From: Tistrella mobilis
GTDB lineage: Bacteria; Pseudomonadota; Alphaproteobacteria; Tistrellales; Tistrellaceae
DNA length: 64,000 nucleotides
NCBI RefSeq assembly: GCF_039634785.1
Contig: NZ_JBBIAB010000010.1
Coordinates: forward strand, 1 to 64,000
Reading direction: 5' to 3'
Positions 47,906 to 57,609 of this stretch are shown piece by piece. Made by a program: the position numbers and the translations under genes. The first letter of the stretch is position 1. Every line of letters starts with the position of its first letter. A model generated the notes under the pieces. That model was given only the letters and a program-made list of their open reading frames with translations. It did not search any database and was not told the DNA's origin.

Positions 47906-50326
47906 TCAGTGCGCCCGCGCACCCGGCGCTTCGCCCTGGTCCGAGGCCTCGTCGCGGCTGCTGTCGGCCGCCTTGTCGTCGGTCCGCTCCGGCCACTCGA
48001 TCGGCGTCAGGGGCTTCAGAAGGGCATGGGCCAGAACATCATCGACATGCGAGACCGGGATGATGGTCAGCCCCTTCTTCACATTGGCCGGGATATCCGC
48101 CAGATCCTTCTCGTTGTCCCGCGGGATCAGCACGGTCTTGATGCCGCCATGCAGGGCCGCCAGCAGTTTCTCCTTCAGGCCGCCGATCGGCAGCACGCGA
48201 CCGCGCAGCGTAACCTCGCCGGTCATGGCGACACTGCGGTTCACCGGAATGCCGGTCAGCACCGAGACGATCGAGGTCACCATTGCGATACCGGCCGACG
48301 GACCGTCCTTCGGCGTCGCGCCCTCGGGCACGTGGATATGGATGTCGGCCTGCTCGAACACCGTCGGCCGGATGCCATAGTCCACCGCGCGCGAGCGGAC
48401 ATAGGACCGCGCCGCCTGGATGCTTTCCTGCATGACCTCGCCGAGCTTGCCGGTGATGGTGACTTTGCCCTTGCCGGGCATCTTCACCGCCTCGATGGTC
48501 AGCAGGTCGCCGCCGACCTCGGTCCAGGCAAGGCCGGTCACGGCGCCCACCATGTCCTCGAGCTCCGCCTCGCCGAACTTGAACCGCCGCACGCCCGCGT
48601 ATTTGTCGAGGTTGGCCGAGGTGATGGACACCTGCTTACGGGTGCCCATCACCAGCTCCTTGACCGCCTTGCGCGCCAGACCGGCGATCTCGCGTTCCAG
48701 GCTGCGCACGCCGGCTTCACGGGTGTAATAGCGGATCAGATCGCGGATCGCGCCGTCGGAGATCGAGAACTCGCCCTCCTTCAGCCCCTGGGCCTTGACC
48801 TGCTTGGAGATCAGGTGGCGCCGGGTGATCTCGACCTTCTCGTCCTCGGTGTAGCCCGAGATGCGGATGATCTCCATGCGGTCGAGCAGCGGCTGCGGCA
48901 TACGCAGGCTGTTGGCCGTGCAGATGAACATCACATCCGACAGGTCGTAATCGACCTCCAGATAGTGGTCGGCGAAGGTACCGTTCTGCTCGGGGTCCAG
49001 CACCTCGAGCAGGGCCGAGGACGGGTCGCCGCGGAAGTCGGCGCCGAGCTTGTCGATCTCGTCGAGCATGAACAGCGGGTTGGTCTTGCCCGCCTTCTTC
49101 ATCGACTGGATGATCTTGCCCGGCAGCGAGCCGATATAGGTCCGGCGATGACCGCGGATCTCGGCCTCGTCCCGCACGCCGCCCAGGCTGACGCGCACGA
49201 ATTCGCGGCCGGTCGCCCGGGCGATCGACTTGCCGAGCGAGGTTTTGCCGACACCCGGAGGGCCGACGAAGCACAGGATCGGGCCCTTGAGCTTGGCGAC
49301 GCGCATCTGCACGGCCAGATGCTCGATGATCCGTTCCTTGACCTTCTCAAGGCCGTAATGATCCTGGTTCAGGACCTCTTCGGCCCATTTCAGGTCCTTC
49401 TTGACCTTGGAGCGGGTCTTCCACGGCAGGCCGGTCAGCCAGTCGAGATAGTTGCGCACCACGGTCGCCTCGGCCGACATCGGGCTCATGGTCTTGAGCT
49501 TCTTCAGCTCGGCCATGGCCTTGTCATGGGCCTCCTTGGGCATGCGCGCCTTGCGGATGCGCTCCTCGATTTCGGCGCTCTCGTCGCGGCCGTCCTCGCC
49601 CTCGCCCAGCTCCTTCTGGATCGCCTTCAGCTGCTCGTTGAGATAGTACTCGCGCTGAGTCTTCTCCATCTGGCGCTTGACGCGCGACCGGATGCGCTTC
49701 TCGACCTGCAGGACCTCGATCTCGCCCTCGATATGGGCATAGATCCGCTCCAGCCGCTCGACCACGGTCGGGGTCTCGAGCAGTTCCTGCTTCTCCGCCA
49801 CCTTGAGCGACAGATGCGAGGCGATGGTGTCGGCGAGCTTCGCCGGCTCCTCGATCTGGTTCAGGGTGACCAGAACCTCGGGCGGGATCTTCTTGTTGAG
49901 CTTCACATACTGCTCGAACTCGGCCACGACCGAGCGCGACAGCGCCTCGACCTCGCGGCCGGCATCCTCGCCCTCGGCGATCGCCTGGGCTTCCGCCTGG
50001 AAATAGTCGCCGTCCGAGATGAGGCGGTCGACCCGCGCGCGGCTGGCGCCTTCGATCAGCACCTTGACGGTGCCGTCGGGCAGCTTCAGCAGCTGCAGCA
50101 CGGTGCCGATGGTGCCGACCATGTAGATGTCGTCGGCGCCCGGATCCTCCTGGGCGGCATCCTTCTGCGCCAGCAGCAGGATCTGCTTGTCGCTGCGCAT
50201 CACCTCCTCGAGCGCGCGCACCGACTTCTCGCGGCCGACGAAAAGCGGCACGATCATATGCGGAAAGACGACGATGTCGCGCAGCGGCAGGACCGGGTAG
50301 GTGTGCGTGCGATGAGTTTCGGTCAT
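47906..50326 (-). CDS. lon: ATP-dependent protease La (Lon)
   Basis: 806-residue AAA+ serine protease degrading damaged and regulatory proteins. The N-terminal substrate domain ([15 protein letters not shown] onward) is followed by the AAA+ module with Walker [10 protein letters not shown] and Walker [10 protein letters not shown]. The protease domain has the Ser-Lys dyad in [10 protein letters not shown] (Ser about 677) and [14 protein letters not shown]. The ATG at 50326 gives [15 protein letters not shown]; upstream in-frame codons lack support. It is downstream of clpX, with a 217-nt gap. Confidence 0.97.
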   Translation of the reverse strand: MTETHRTHTYPVLPLRDIVVFPHMIVPLFVGREKSVRALEEVMRSDKQILLLAQKDAAQEDPGADDIYMVGTIGTVLQLLKLPDGTVKVLIEGASRARVDRLISDGDYFQAEAQAIAEGEDAGREVEALSRSVVAEFEQYVKLNKKIPPEVLVTLNQIEEPAKLADTIASHLSLKVAEKQELLETPTVVERLERIYAHIEGEIEVLQVEKRIRSRVKRQMEKTQREYYLNEQLKAIQKELGEGEDGRDESAEIEERIRKARMPKEAHDKAMAELKKLKTMSPMSAEATVVRNYLDWLTGLPWKTRSKVKKDLKWAEEVLNQDHYGLEKVKERIIEHLAVQMRVAKLKGPILCFVGPPGVGKTSLGKSIARATGREFVRVSLGGVRDEAEIRGHRRTYIGSLPGKIIQSMKKAGKTNPLFMLDEIDKLGADFRGDPSSALLEVLDPEQNGTFADHYLEVDYDLSDVMFICTANSLRMPQPLLDRMEIIRISGYTEDEKVEITRRHLISKQVKAQGLKEGEFSISDGAIRDLIRYYTREAGVRSLEREIAGLARKAVKELVMGTRKQVSITSANLDKYAGVRRFKFGEAELEDMVGAVTGLAWTEVGGDLLTIEAVKMPGKGKVTITGKLGEVMQESIQAARSYVRSRAVDYGIRPTVFEQADIHIHVPEGATPKDGPSAGIAMVTSIVSVLTGIPVNRSVAMTGEVTLRGRVLPIGGLKEKLLAALHGGIKTVLIPRDNEKDLADIPANVKKGLTIIPVSHVDDVLAHALLKPLTPIEWPERTDDKAADSSRDEASDQGEAPGARAH

Positions 50327-50543
50327 GGCCAGTCTCGCATTTATCGGAATCGGCACGGCGTCGGACACGCGGCCCCGGAAGGCCGACATGGCGCCTCGAC
50401 GTCACATCGGCCCGATTCCTGTTGAGGCCGCGCACACGCGCCCACCGGATGCCGGCCACGCCGCCTCGTGCAGAGGCCGGCGATGGCCGGGGCATCACAG
50501 CCGGCACGGGTCAGACCGTGCCGCGGCCGAACTGTCGCAGGGA

Positions 50544-51812
50544 TCAGGAAGCGTTGCCGCCCACGTCGCCCCGCCGGTCCGCATAGATATGGAGAGGCTT
50601 GGCCCGGCCTTCAACGACCTCCCGATTGACGACGATCTCTTCGACCCCGTCGAGGTCGGGCAGATCGAACATCGTGTCGAGCAGGATCTCTTCCATGATG
50701 GCGCGCAGGCCGCGCGCGCCGGTCTTGCGCTCGATCGCGCGCTCGGCGATGGCACCCAGCGCGTCGTCGGAGAAGGTCAGATGCACGTTCTCCAGCTCGA
50801 AGAGACGCTGATACTGCTTCAGCAGCGCGTTCTTGGGCTTGGTGAGGATCTGGACCAGTGCGTCGCGGTCCAGGTCGTGCAGCGTGGCGATCACCGGCAG
50901 ACGGCCGACGAATTCGGGGATCAGGCCGAACTTCAGCAGATCCTCGGGCTCGACCTGGCGCAGCACGTCGCCCGAGCGGCGGGTTTCCACCGGCTCGACA
51001 TTCGCACCGAAGCCGATCGAGGTCTTGCGGCCGCGATCATTGATGATCCGGTCGAGGCCGACGAACGCCCCGCCCACGATGAACAGGATGTTGGTCGTAT
51101 CGACCTGCAGGAACTCCTGCTGCGGATGCTTACGCCCGCCCTGCGGCGGCACGGAGGCGACGGTGCCTTCCATGATCTTCAGCAGCGCCTGCTGGACGCC
51201 CTCGCCCGACACATCGCGGGTGATCGACGGGTTGTCGGATTTGCGGCTGATCTTGTCGACCTCGTCGATATAGACGATGCCGCGCTGCGCCCGCTCGACA
51301 TTGTAATCGGCGGCCTGAAGCAGCTTCAGGATGATGTTCTCGACGTCCTCGCCGACATAGCCGGCTTCGGTCAGCGTGGTCGCGTCCGACATGGTGAACG
51401 GCACGTCGAGGATGCGGGCCAGGGTCTGGGCCAGCAGCGTCTTGCCGCAACCGGTCGGGCCGATCAGCAGGATGTTGGACTTGGCGAGTTCGACCTCGGC
51501 ACCCTTGCCGCCCTGGTTCAGACGCTTGTAGTGATTGTACACCGCGACCGAGAGGATCCGCTTCGCCTGCTCCTGGCCGATCACATAATCGTCCAGGACG
51601 TTGAAGATGTCCTTCGGGGTCGGTCCGCGATCACGCGTCTTGACCAGCGAGGTCTTGCTCTCCTCGCGGATGATGTCCATGCAGAGCTCTACACACTCGT
51701 CGCAGATGAACACCGTTGGACCGGCGATCAGCTTCCGCACCTCGTGCTGGCTCTTGCCGCAGAACGAGCAATAAAGTGTGTTCTTGCCGTCGCCGCCGCT
51801 GGACTTGGTCAT
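50544..51812 (-). CDS. clpX: ATP-dependent Clp protease ATP-binding subunit ClpX
   Basis: 422-residue AAA+ unfoldase that feeds ClpP. The N-terminal C4 zinc domain is [14 protein letters not shown] with [10 protein letters not shown], Walker A is GPTGCGKT, Walker B is [10 protein letters not shown], and the ClpP-docking IGF loop is present (SIGFGANV region). A GGAGA ribosome site precedes the ATG. The 411-nt gap to clpP contains a terminator and a tandem repeat, so clpX probably also has its own promoter. Confidence 0.97.
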   Translation of the reverse strand: MTKSSGGDGKNTLYCSFCGKSQHEVRKLIAGPTVFICDECVELCMDIIREESKTSLVKTRDRGPTPKDIFNVLDDYVIGQEQAKRILSVAVYNHYKRLNQGGKGAEVELAKSNILLIGPTGCGKTLLAQTLARILDVPFTMSDATTLTEAGYVGEDVENIILKLLQAADYNVERAQRGIVYIDEVDKISRKSDNPSITRDVSGEGVQQALLKIMEGTVASVPPQGGRKHPQQEFLQVDTTNILFIVGGAFVGLDRIINDRGRKTSIGFGANVEPVETRRSGDVLRQVEPEDLLKFGLIPEFVGRLPVIATLHDLDRDALVQILTKPKNALLKQYQRLFELENVHLTFSDDALGAIAERAIERKTGARGLRAIMEEILLDTMFDLPDLDGVEEIVVNREVVEGRAKPLHIYADRRGDVGGNAS

Positions 51813-52078
51813 CGTGTCTCCACTCGTTGGCTCTGCCCGGCGCCCATGTTAGCCGCCGGTCGCGCCCGGGCACAAACCCTAAAAAGCGGCAGACCGACGA
51901 TGAACCGTCCTGGCTTCGGGAACGCGCCCCGGGTCGTCTGCCGGTGCGGGGGTCCGGACCGGGAGACCGCAACATCTTCAGCATGCCGCGGTCAATGGAA
52001 ATGTAATGCGCAGCTCGCGCTTGCCAAAGGGGGAAAAATCATCGGGCGATGCTTCCAGCCCCCACCCCGGACATGAAG

Positions 52079-52110
52079 AACCCGCCATCGCGTGCGCGCG
52101 GTGGCGGGTT
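52079..52110 (-). terminator. Probable terminator after clpP
   Basis: On the minus strand AACCCGCCA (52102-52110) pairs with TGGCGGGTT (52079-52087), a 9-bp stem with a 14-nt GC-rich loop, followed by CTTCATG. The T content is low, so termination may be partial, allowing some readthrough to clpX. Confidence 0.5.
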
Positions 52111-52111
52111 G

Positions 52112-52152
52112 CATGTGGCGGAACGCCCCGACGTCATGTGGCGGAACGCCCC
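52112..52152. repeat. Tandem 18-nt direct repeat between clpP and clpX
   Basis: CATGTGGCGGAACGCCCC occurs identically at 52112-52129 and 52135-52152, with a 5-nt spacer (period 23, about two helical turns). Each copy includes a small GGCG-GAA-CGCC hairpin. Its placement beyond the clpP stop and upstream of clpX suggests a protein-binding or RNA element. Confidence 0.65.
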
Positions 52153-52223
52153 ATCGGCAGCCGTTCCGGCCGGATGCCGCGCGGACGGACGATCACGCGC
52201 GACATCGACCGGTCGGCCGTCGG

Positions 52224-52856
52224 TCAGGAGGCGGTATCCTCGGCCTTCGGCCGCTGGGCCACGACCGTGTCGATCAGGCCGAAGGCCTTGGCCTCTTCGG
52301 GCGACATGAAGTTGTCGCGCTCCATGGCCCGCTCGACTTCCTCCAGCGGGCGGCCGGTGTGCTGAACGTAAATCTCGTTCAGCCGGGCACGCAGCTTCAG
52401 GATTTCACGGGCATGGATCTCGATGTCGGTCGCCTGGCCACGGAACCCGCCCGAGGGCTGATGGACCATGATCCGGGCGTTGGGCAGCGCGAAGCGCTTG
52501 CCCGGCGCGCCGCCGGCCAGCAGCAGCGAGCCCATCGATGCCGCCTGGCCGATGCACAGGGTCTGCACGTCGCAGCGGATGTACTGCATCGTGTCGTAGA
52601 TCGCGAGGCCCGAGGTCACCACGCCGCCCGGCGAGTTGATGTAGAAGGAAATATCCTTCTTCGGGTTCTCGCTCTCCAGGAAGAGCAGCTGGGCGGTGAT
52701 GAGGCTCGAAACATTGTCCTCGACTGGCCCGGTCAGAAAGATGATGCGCTCTTTCAGAAGACGCGAATAGATGTCATAGGCGCGCTCGCCCCGGTTGGTC
52801 TGCTCGACCACCATCGGCACCAGCGAATTCATGTAGGTATCGAGCATGTCGCTCAT
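52224..52856 (-). CDS. clpP: ATP-dependent Clp protease proteolytic subunit ClpP
   Basis: 210-residue serine protease forming the 14-mer chamber used with ClpX (and ClpA). The catalytic triad is Ser107 ([11 protein letters not shown]), His132 (MVHQPSGG) and Asp181. [11 protein letters not shown] marks the oxyanion region. The ATG at 52856 follows GGGGAG and GGAAAG stretches; an in-frame extension of ten codons upstream is less family-like. It lies 125 nt after tig, with a large stem structure in the gap. Confidence 0.97.
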   Translation of the reverse strand: MSDMLDTYMNSLVPMVVEQTNRGERAYDIYSRLLKERIIFLTGPVEDNVSSLITAQLLFLESENPKKDISFYINSPGGVVTSGLAIYDTMQYIRCDVQTLCIGQAASMGSLLLAGGAPGKRFALPNARIMVHQPSGGFRGQATDIEIHAREILKLRARLNEIYVQHTGRPLEEVERAMERDNFMSPEEAKAFGLIDTVVAQRPKAEDTAS

Positions 52857-52901
52857 GCGCTTTCCGCTCCCCTCGACTGACATCACCGATCTTCACAAAG
52901 C

Positions 52902-52974
52902 CCCTGCCGGGCGCTTGAGACGTCACGACCGCCCTCGGGCTACGGGGGCGGTCGCGGACGGTCTCTCGGCAGGG
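52902..52974 (-). promoter_or_regulatory. Three-tier stem in the tig-clpP gap
   Basis: Outer arms CCCTGCCG/CGGCAGGG (52902-52909 with 52967-52974), middle arms GAGAC/GTCTC, and inner arms GACCGCCC/GGGCGGTC (52927-52934 with 52946-52953) nest into one long stem. On the minus strand it is followed by GCTTTG, a weak T-tract. It may attenuate readthrough from tig to clpP or protect the clpP 5' end. Confidence 0.55.
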
Positions 52975-52981
52975 CGGCGGA

Positions 52982-54340
52982 TCAGGCCTCGGACTTGTCC
53001 GACGCCTCTCCGGCCTCACCGTCCTCGTCGGGATCCTTCATCAGATCCTCGGCGCTGACGACCTTCTCTTCGACCTTCGCCTGGGCGAGGATATGGTCGA
53101 CGACCTTGTCCTCGAAGATCGGCGCCCGGAGCGCACGCAGCGCATCCGGATTCTTCTGGTAATACTCGATCACCCGCGCTTCCTGACCGGGGAAGCGGCG
53201 CGCCTGCTCGATCAGGGCGCGGTTGACCTCTTCGTCCGCCACCTGAACATCGTTCACGCGACCGACTTCTGCAAGGACCAGACCCAGACGAACCCGACGC
53301 AGGGCGATCGCACGATACTCCTCGCGGACCTCGTCCTCGGTCTTTTCCATGCTCTCGAAGGTCTGGCCGGTGCGGGCCATCTCGTCGGTCAGCTGCTTCC
53401 AGATGCCTTCGAATTCGGCCTCGAGCATGCCGGCGGGCACCTCGAATTCGTAGCGGCCGGCGAGCGCATCCAGCAGCGCACGCTTCAGCTTCTGGCGCGA
53501 GATCTGGTCGTAACGGCCGCGGAAGTCGTCGCGGATCGCCGCCTTCAGCGCATCCAGGTTGTCGAGGCCCAGCTTCTCGGCCAGGGCATCGTCGATACCG
53601 GCGGTCTTGGGCGCCTGGACTTCCTTGACGGTGGTCTCGAAGACGGCGGCCTTGCCGGCCAGGTGCTCCGCCCCATAGTCCTCGGGGAAGGAGACCTCGA
53701 CCTTGCGCTCCTCGCCGGCCTTGGCGCCGAGCAGCTGATCCTCGAAGCCCGGGATGAAGGTGCCCGAACCCAGAGCCAGCGCATAGCCTTCGGCCTCGCC
53801 ACCCTGGAAAGCCTCGCCGTCGACGAAGCCCTTGAAGTCGATGACCACCTGGTCGCCGTTCTCGGCGGCGCGATCCTCGACGGTCTCGAACTCACGATTG
53901 GCGGCGGCAATGCGCTCCAGCGCCTCGTCGACTTCCTTCTCGTCGACCTCGGCCGCCTCGCGGACCAGTTCGACATCCGAGAAATCGCCCAGCTCGAATT
54001 CCGGCATGATCTCGACGACCATGCTGTATTCAAGATCCTGGCCCTCGTCGAAGGCCGTGATCTCGATCTTCGGCTGGGTGGCCGGACGCAGATTGTTCTG
54101 GTCCAGCACGTTGCGCGAGGTCTCGTTCACCGCCTCTTCCAGCACCTCGCCCATCACCGAGGAGCCGTAGCGCTGCTTCACGACCTTGGCCGGGATCTTA
54201 CCGGGACGGAAGCCGGGCATCTTGATCGTGGCCGCGATCTGGGCGATGCGGGCGTCGATCTTCTCGTCGATCGAAGCGGCCGGCACGACGACCTTGTATT
54301 CGCGCTTGAGCCCTTCGGCGTTGGTCTCGGTGATCTGCAT
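52982..54340 (-). CDS. tig: Trigger factor
   Basis: 452-residue ribosome-associated chaperone and peptidyl-prolyl isomerase. The ribosome-binding loop appears as MPGFRPGKIPAKVVKQRYG (about residues 40-58), the FKBP-type domain as NGDQVVIDFKGFVDG to IPGFEDQLLGAKAGEE (about 150-220), and the long helical arms follow. The acidic C-terminus ends in DEDGEAGEASDKSEA. The ATG at 54340 matches the family start MQITETNAEGL. It is the first gene of the tig-clpP-clpX-lon series. Confidence 0.97.
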   Translation of the reverse strand: MQITETNAEGLKREYKVVVPAASIDEKIDARIAQIAATIKMPGFRPGKIPAKVVKQRYGSSVMGEVLEEAVNETSRNVLDQNNLRPATQPKIEITAFDEGQDLEYSMVVEIMPEFELGDFSDVELVREAAEVDEKEVDEALERIAAANREFETVEDRAAENGDQVVIDFKGFVDGEAFQGGEAEGYALALGSGTFIPGFEDQLLGAKAGEERKVEVSFPEDYGAEHLAGKAAVFETTVKEVQAPKTAGIDDALAEKLGLDNLDALKAAIRDDFRGRYDQISRQKLKRALLDALAGRYEFEVPAGMLEAEFEGIWKQLTDEMARTGQTFESMEKTEDEVREEYRAIALRRVRLGLVLAEVGRVNDVQVADEEVNRALIEQARRFPGQEARVIEYYQKNPDALRALRAPIFEDKVVDHILAQAKVEEKVVSAEDLMKDPDEDGEAGEASDKSEA

Positions 54341-54543
54341 CAAAACGGTCTCACAGGGTCGGTTGACTGCGGCAGCACCCGGTGCGTCGCGGGGAAGGAG
54401 GCGCATCCCGGGCCGGCCGGGATCGCCTCCGGACGAAACGCCGGGTGCGCGAAGAGGCGTGATCGCGGGCAGCACTGCACCACGACACGGGCGGCAGCCA
54501 TGTGGCACGAAATCACCCGGTTACGCAAGTCCAATACGCTGCG

Positions 54544-54581
54544 AAAACCGGCGCCCGGCGGGATCATTCCCGCGGGGCGCC
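54544..54581 (-). terminator. Rho-independent terminator after the tailspike-like gene
   Basis: On the minus strand GGCGCCC (54575-54581) pairs with GGGCGCC (54550-54556), and the stem continues through GCGGGA/TCCCGC after one C-C mismatch, around the loop ATGA. GGTTTTCGC follows. It lies 10 nt after the stop codon and insulates tig from the accessory gene. Confidence 0.8.
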
Positions 54582-54591
54582 GCACGTCGGT

Positions 54592-56211
54592 TCAGGTGAA
54601 GGCATGGAGCGTGTAAGAGATGCCTGCGCTGTTCCAGCCGCCCTTGACGGTGATCTCCTTACCCGAGATCTCGACCTGATCATAACCGGCAGGCGAGATC
54701 GCCGAGACAGACATCGTGCGCCCGCGATCGCTTCCGGTCACAGCGACGACGGCCACGAATGCGGGCTCAAAGGTGAGGGACACCGTCTTCGACGTCTCTC
54801 CGTCACCATCATAGGCTGCCACCTGGCGGCTCGCACTTCCGACGACCTGATTCCAGTTCGCTGCCGGCTGTTGCGCGTCCATATATGCGGGGAGAAGGTT
54901 GTCCCGGACGACAAGACCGGCGGCAGCTGCCGTGCTGGTCGCGAAACCGATCAGCGGCTCGTTCCGCGCCATCGGCGCATTGTCGACCGAGTTCTCCGAG
55001 ACGATGAGACCGGTCACAGGGCCATTGACCCGGACCACGTAGCGCGATGGTGGCGTGGGATCGCTCTCGGTGTCGTTGTTGCTCAGGCAGACATCCTTCA
55101 TGACATTACCCCGGAACAGGATGTTCCGGCAGGTTCCGCTCAGGGAGAGCACATCCCGCACGACACGCTTGAAGTGGTTGCCCTCGATCGAGACGTTGCT
55201 CACGCCGGAGAGCAGCACGCCGCCGAGGATCTCGCGGGTATCGCCGGTCCCGGCCTCGGGCGTGCCGGCCGCGTTGTCCGTCATGCCGTAGAAGACGTTG
55301 CCGCCGATCCGGATGTTGTCACCGCCCGATATCGCGAACAGGAAGTTCGGAGCGATCGAGTGGATCAGCAGATTGTCGGTGAAGAGCGACTCGTTCGCCG
55401 CACCCTCGAAGATCCGGCAATTGGTGTCGATATAGTTCCCCGAGAACTGGATCCCGTGAATACGCGAGGCGTTCCAGCCGATATTGCGCACGAGATAGCC
55501 GCCCGAACCCGCGTGAAAGCGGTTGTCGCGGATCATATAGGCCCGCATGCCCCCGGCCAGCTTGTTGTCGAAGTTGGGCCCGGGGTTGAAACGCGAGGGA
55601 TCCAGCGGGTCGGCATCCGGCTCCTGTTCATCCGGCCAGTCGAGCTCGATCCCATGTGTGAACGAAACCAGATTGCACTGGGTGACGTTCAGCCCCCGGC
55701 CCTTGATCCGGATCAGCGTATTGGCCCGGCCGAGCACGCATGAAGTGATCTTGAGATCGACATCGCCGTTGTTCTTGCCGTCGGGCGTCACCAGATAGTC
55801 TTCCTCGGCGAAGATGACCACCGTGCCGCTTTCGTTCTGGTCGCGACCGATCATCACGAAGTTCTCGAGATTGACCGAATGTGCCCGAACATTCATCACG
55901 ATAGCGGCCGTGCTGGTCGACGCCATCTGGATCGACGCCCGTGAAGTCGTCCCCGGCCCCGTCAGGCCGAAGATGCGCTGGCCACGGGTAATCACGTCCA
56001 CGGTATCGGTTACCAGATAGCGCGACACCAGCGCCACATCGCGGCCGCTGTTCAGGGCCGCCTGGACAGCGGCCGTATCATCGGCACTGCCGTTGCCCAC
56101 CGCCCCGAAATCCTCGGGCGTCACGTATTCAGCAAGCTTGCTCGTCAGAGTCCGGGAGACTCCACCGAGATAAGGGGCGAGGTAAGTCACGTCATCCGAG
56201 GAGGTCGGCAT
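54592..56211 (-). CDS. Tailspike-like right-handed beta-helix protein (pectate-lyase-3 type)
   Basis: 539-residue protein. The N-terminal segment VSRTLTSKLAEYVTPEDFGAVGNG with DDTAAVQAAL (residues 18-50) is the hallmark of Pectate_lyase_3/phage tailspike beta-helices, normally preceded by a virion-binding part that is only about 20 residues here. The middle (50-460) has repeated NxxF/V-type strands (NVSIEGNHFKRV, NIRIGGNVFYG) as in parallel beta-helices. The last 75 residues resemble the tip domains of phage tail proteins (LTFEPAFVAVVAVTG). There is no signal peptide. The ATG at 56211 has a GGAGA site. It likely binds or cleaves a polysaccharide; catalytic residues are not assignable by eye. 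Confidence 0.75.
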   Translation of the reverse strand: MPTSSDDVTYLAPYLGGVSRTLTSKLAEYVTPEDFGAVGNGSADDTAAVQAALNSGRDVALVSRYLVTDTVDVITRGQRIFGLTGPGTTSRASIQMASTSTAAIVMNVRAHSVNLENFVMIGRDQNESGTVVIFAEEDYLVTPDGKNNGDVDLKITSCVLGRANTLIRIKGRGLNVTQCNLVSFTHGIELDWPDEQEPDADPLDPSRFNPGPNFDNKLAGGMRAYMIRDNRFHAGSGGYLVRNIGWNASRIHGIQFSGNYIDTNCRIFEGAANESLFTDNLLIHSIAPNFLFAISGGDNIRIGGNVFYGMTDNAAGTPEAGTGDTREILGGVLLSGVSNVSIEGNHFKRVVRDVLSLSGTCRNILFRGNVMKDVCLSNNDTESDPTPPSRYVVRVNGPVTGLIVSENSVDNAPMARNEPLIGFATSTAAAAGLVVRDNLLPAYMDAQQPAANWNQVVGSASRQVAAYDGDGETSKTVSLTFEPAFVAVVAVTGSDRGRTMSVSAISPAGYDQVEISGKEITVKGGWNSAGISYTLHAFT

Positions 56212-56350
56212 TTTCCGTCTCCGTGCATCTACTGGAAAACAACGAATGCAACCGCATTCATCACCAGAGATATCGCAAAACATGCGGAGACGTGCTCATA
56301 GTGGTGCTGCAACAACGCGGCACTTCTCGAGCCTTGACATCAGATCCTGC

Positions 56351-57394
56351 CTATTTGCGCACCACCATCCGGCGGACGGTATCGACGACCGGCTTTTCGA
56401 TCACCAGACGAAAAAAGACCGATCCGACGAGTGACAGCACAGCTGCCGCCGCCAGGAACAGAGTCCCGCCAATCGACCCGTCGGCGGCGGCCGGGGGCCA
56501 GATCGCCCGCACTGCGCCGATCGCAAAATAATGGCACAGATAAAGGGCATAGGAGGCATCACCCAGAACGCGAAGCCATCCGATCCGCCGGACATGCCCG
56601 CCCTTCTCCAGCATCACCGCCGCCAGCAGGATGACCGCTGCGGGAACCCCGGCGGTCAGCCACCGCCAGAGGTCATAGGTCGTCTGCGGGGCCGGTGTCA
56701 TGAAAAGAGCAACCGATCCGGCCGTCAGCAGGATCAGACCCGCCGGACGCGACAGCCGCATCCGGCCGAGGAAGGCGACCGCGACCGCCATCCCCAGCAC
56801 GAAGTCGACCAGGATCGGCGAGGTCCAGACCCGAAATGCCGCCACGCCGGGACGAAAGATCAGACCCGCCGCCACCAACCCGGCCACGATGGTGACCATC
56901 GCCGCGACGCGGCGGGAGGGCAGCACGGCCAGCACCAGAGCGAACAGCAGATAGAATTCAAGTTCGAGGTTCAGCGACCAGCCGAGCTGGAACAGCGGCA
57001 AGGCCGTGCCCGTCTCCGGATGCGTCCAGGGCAGGAATGCGAAGGATGCCGCCACATGGGCGGCGTCCAGCCCCATCGTGTGGAAGATCGACGGTGCCAG
57101 GATCGCGAGCGCCAGCACCGCCGCGGTCACGATCCAGTAAGGCGGGGCGACCCGCGTCAGCCGCCGCAGGAAGAAATCGCCCGGCCGCACATCGTCCCGC
57201 GCCGTCATGCAGGTCATGACGAAGCCGCTGATCACGAAGAACAGGTCGACGCCCTTCTGCCCGTCCAGAAAGACGGGCAGACCTCTGCCCTGCAGGTGTA
57301 CGACATAGCTGTGACTGGCATGGAGCAACACGACCATCATGGCTGCCGCGATGCGCAGATACTGGACATGAAAGATGGTCGGCAGGCTGGTCAT
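56351..57394 (-). CDS. Acyltransferase 3 family membrane protein (OafA/YrhL-like)
   Basis: 347-residue protein with about ten membrane helices. The family's catalytic His lies in VVLLHASHSY, the helix-2 motif is GVDLFFVISGFVM, and RRLTRVAPPYWI follows. Such proteins O-acetylate or otherwise acylate surface polysaccharides. The ATG at 57394 starts only 47 nt past the 3' end of tRNA-Leu with no terminator between, so it may be read from the tRNA promoter. It precedes the tailspike-like gene on the same strand (139-nt gap), which suggests both act on cell-surface glycan. Confidence 0.88.
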   Translation of the reverse strand: MTSLPTIFHVQYLRIAAAMMVVLLHASHSYVVHLQGRGLPVFLDGQKGVDLFFVISGFVMTCMTARDDVRPGDFFLRRLTRVAPPYWIVTAAVLALAILAPSIFHTMGLDAAHVAASFAFLPWTHPETGTALPLFQLGWSLNLELEFYLLFALVLAVLPSRRVAAMVTIVAGLVAAGLIFRPGVAAFRVWTSPILVDFVLGMAVAVAFLGRMRLSRPAGLILLTAGSVALFMTPAPQTTYDLWRWLTAGVPAAVILLAAVMLEKGGHVRRIGWLRVLGDASYALYLCHYFAIGAVRAIWPPAAADGSIGGTLFLAAAAVLSLVGSVFFRLVIEKPVVDTVRRMVVRK

Positions 57395-57440
57395 ATCCGG
57401 ATGCCCGGGGCGCGCCCGAAGACTGAAATCAGGGAAAGGA

Positions 57441-57525
57441 TGGTGCGGGCGGTGGGACTCGAACCCACACACCTTCCGGCACGAGAACCTAAATCTCGCG
57501 CGTCTGCCAATTCCGCCACGCCCGC
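57441..57525 (-). tRNA. tRNA-Leu (anticodon TAG)
   Basis: 85-nt class II tRNA on the minus strand. Acceptor GCGGGCG/CGCCCGC, anticodon loop TTTAGGT (TAG), a long variable arm between the anticodon and T arms, T-loop GGTTCGAGTCC, and encoded CCA (57443-57441). It lies 84 nt after mlyCD and just before the acyltransferase gene, all on the minus strand. Confidence 0.95.
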
Positions 57526-57609
57526 GAACCGGCGGTGGATATAGCACGCCGGCCCGCGGAGTTGCCAGTGGTCAAGATGTCCAGGGTCAAGACGTCCACC
57601 GCTTCCGGA

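Noticed and set aside
47135-50425. A 1096-codon open frame opposite hup and lon
   Set aside because: Low-complexity composition without motifs, antisense to well-supported genes, and it crosses the lon terminator and hup promoter.
57441-57525. Phage attachment duplication at tRNA-Leu
   Set aside because: I searched the flanking accessory genes by eye for a second copy of the tRNA 3' end and saw none, and there is no integrase. The idea is kept only as a hypothesis.
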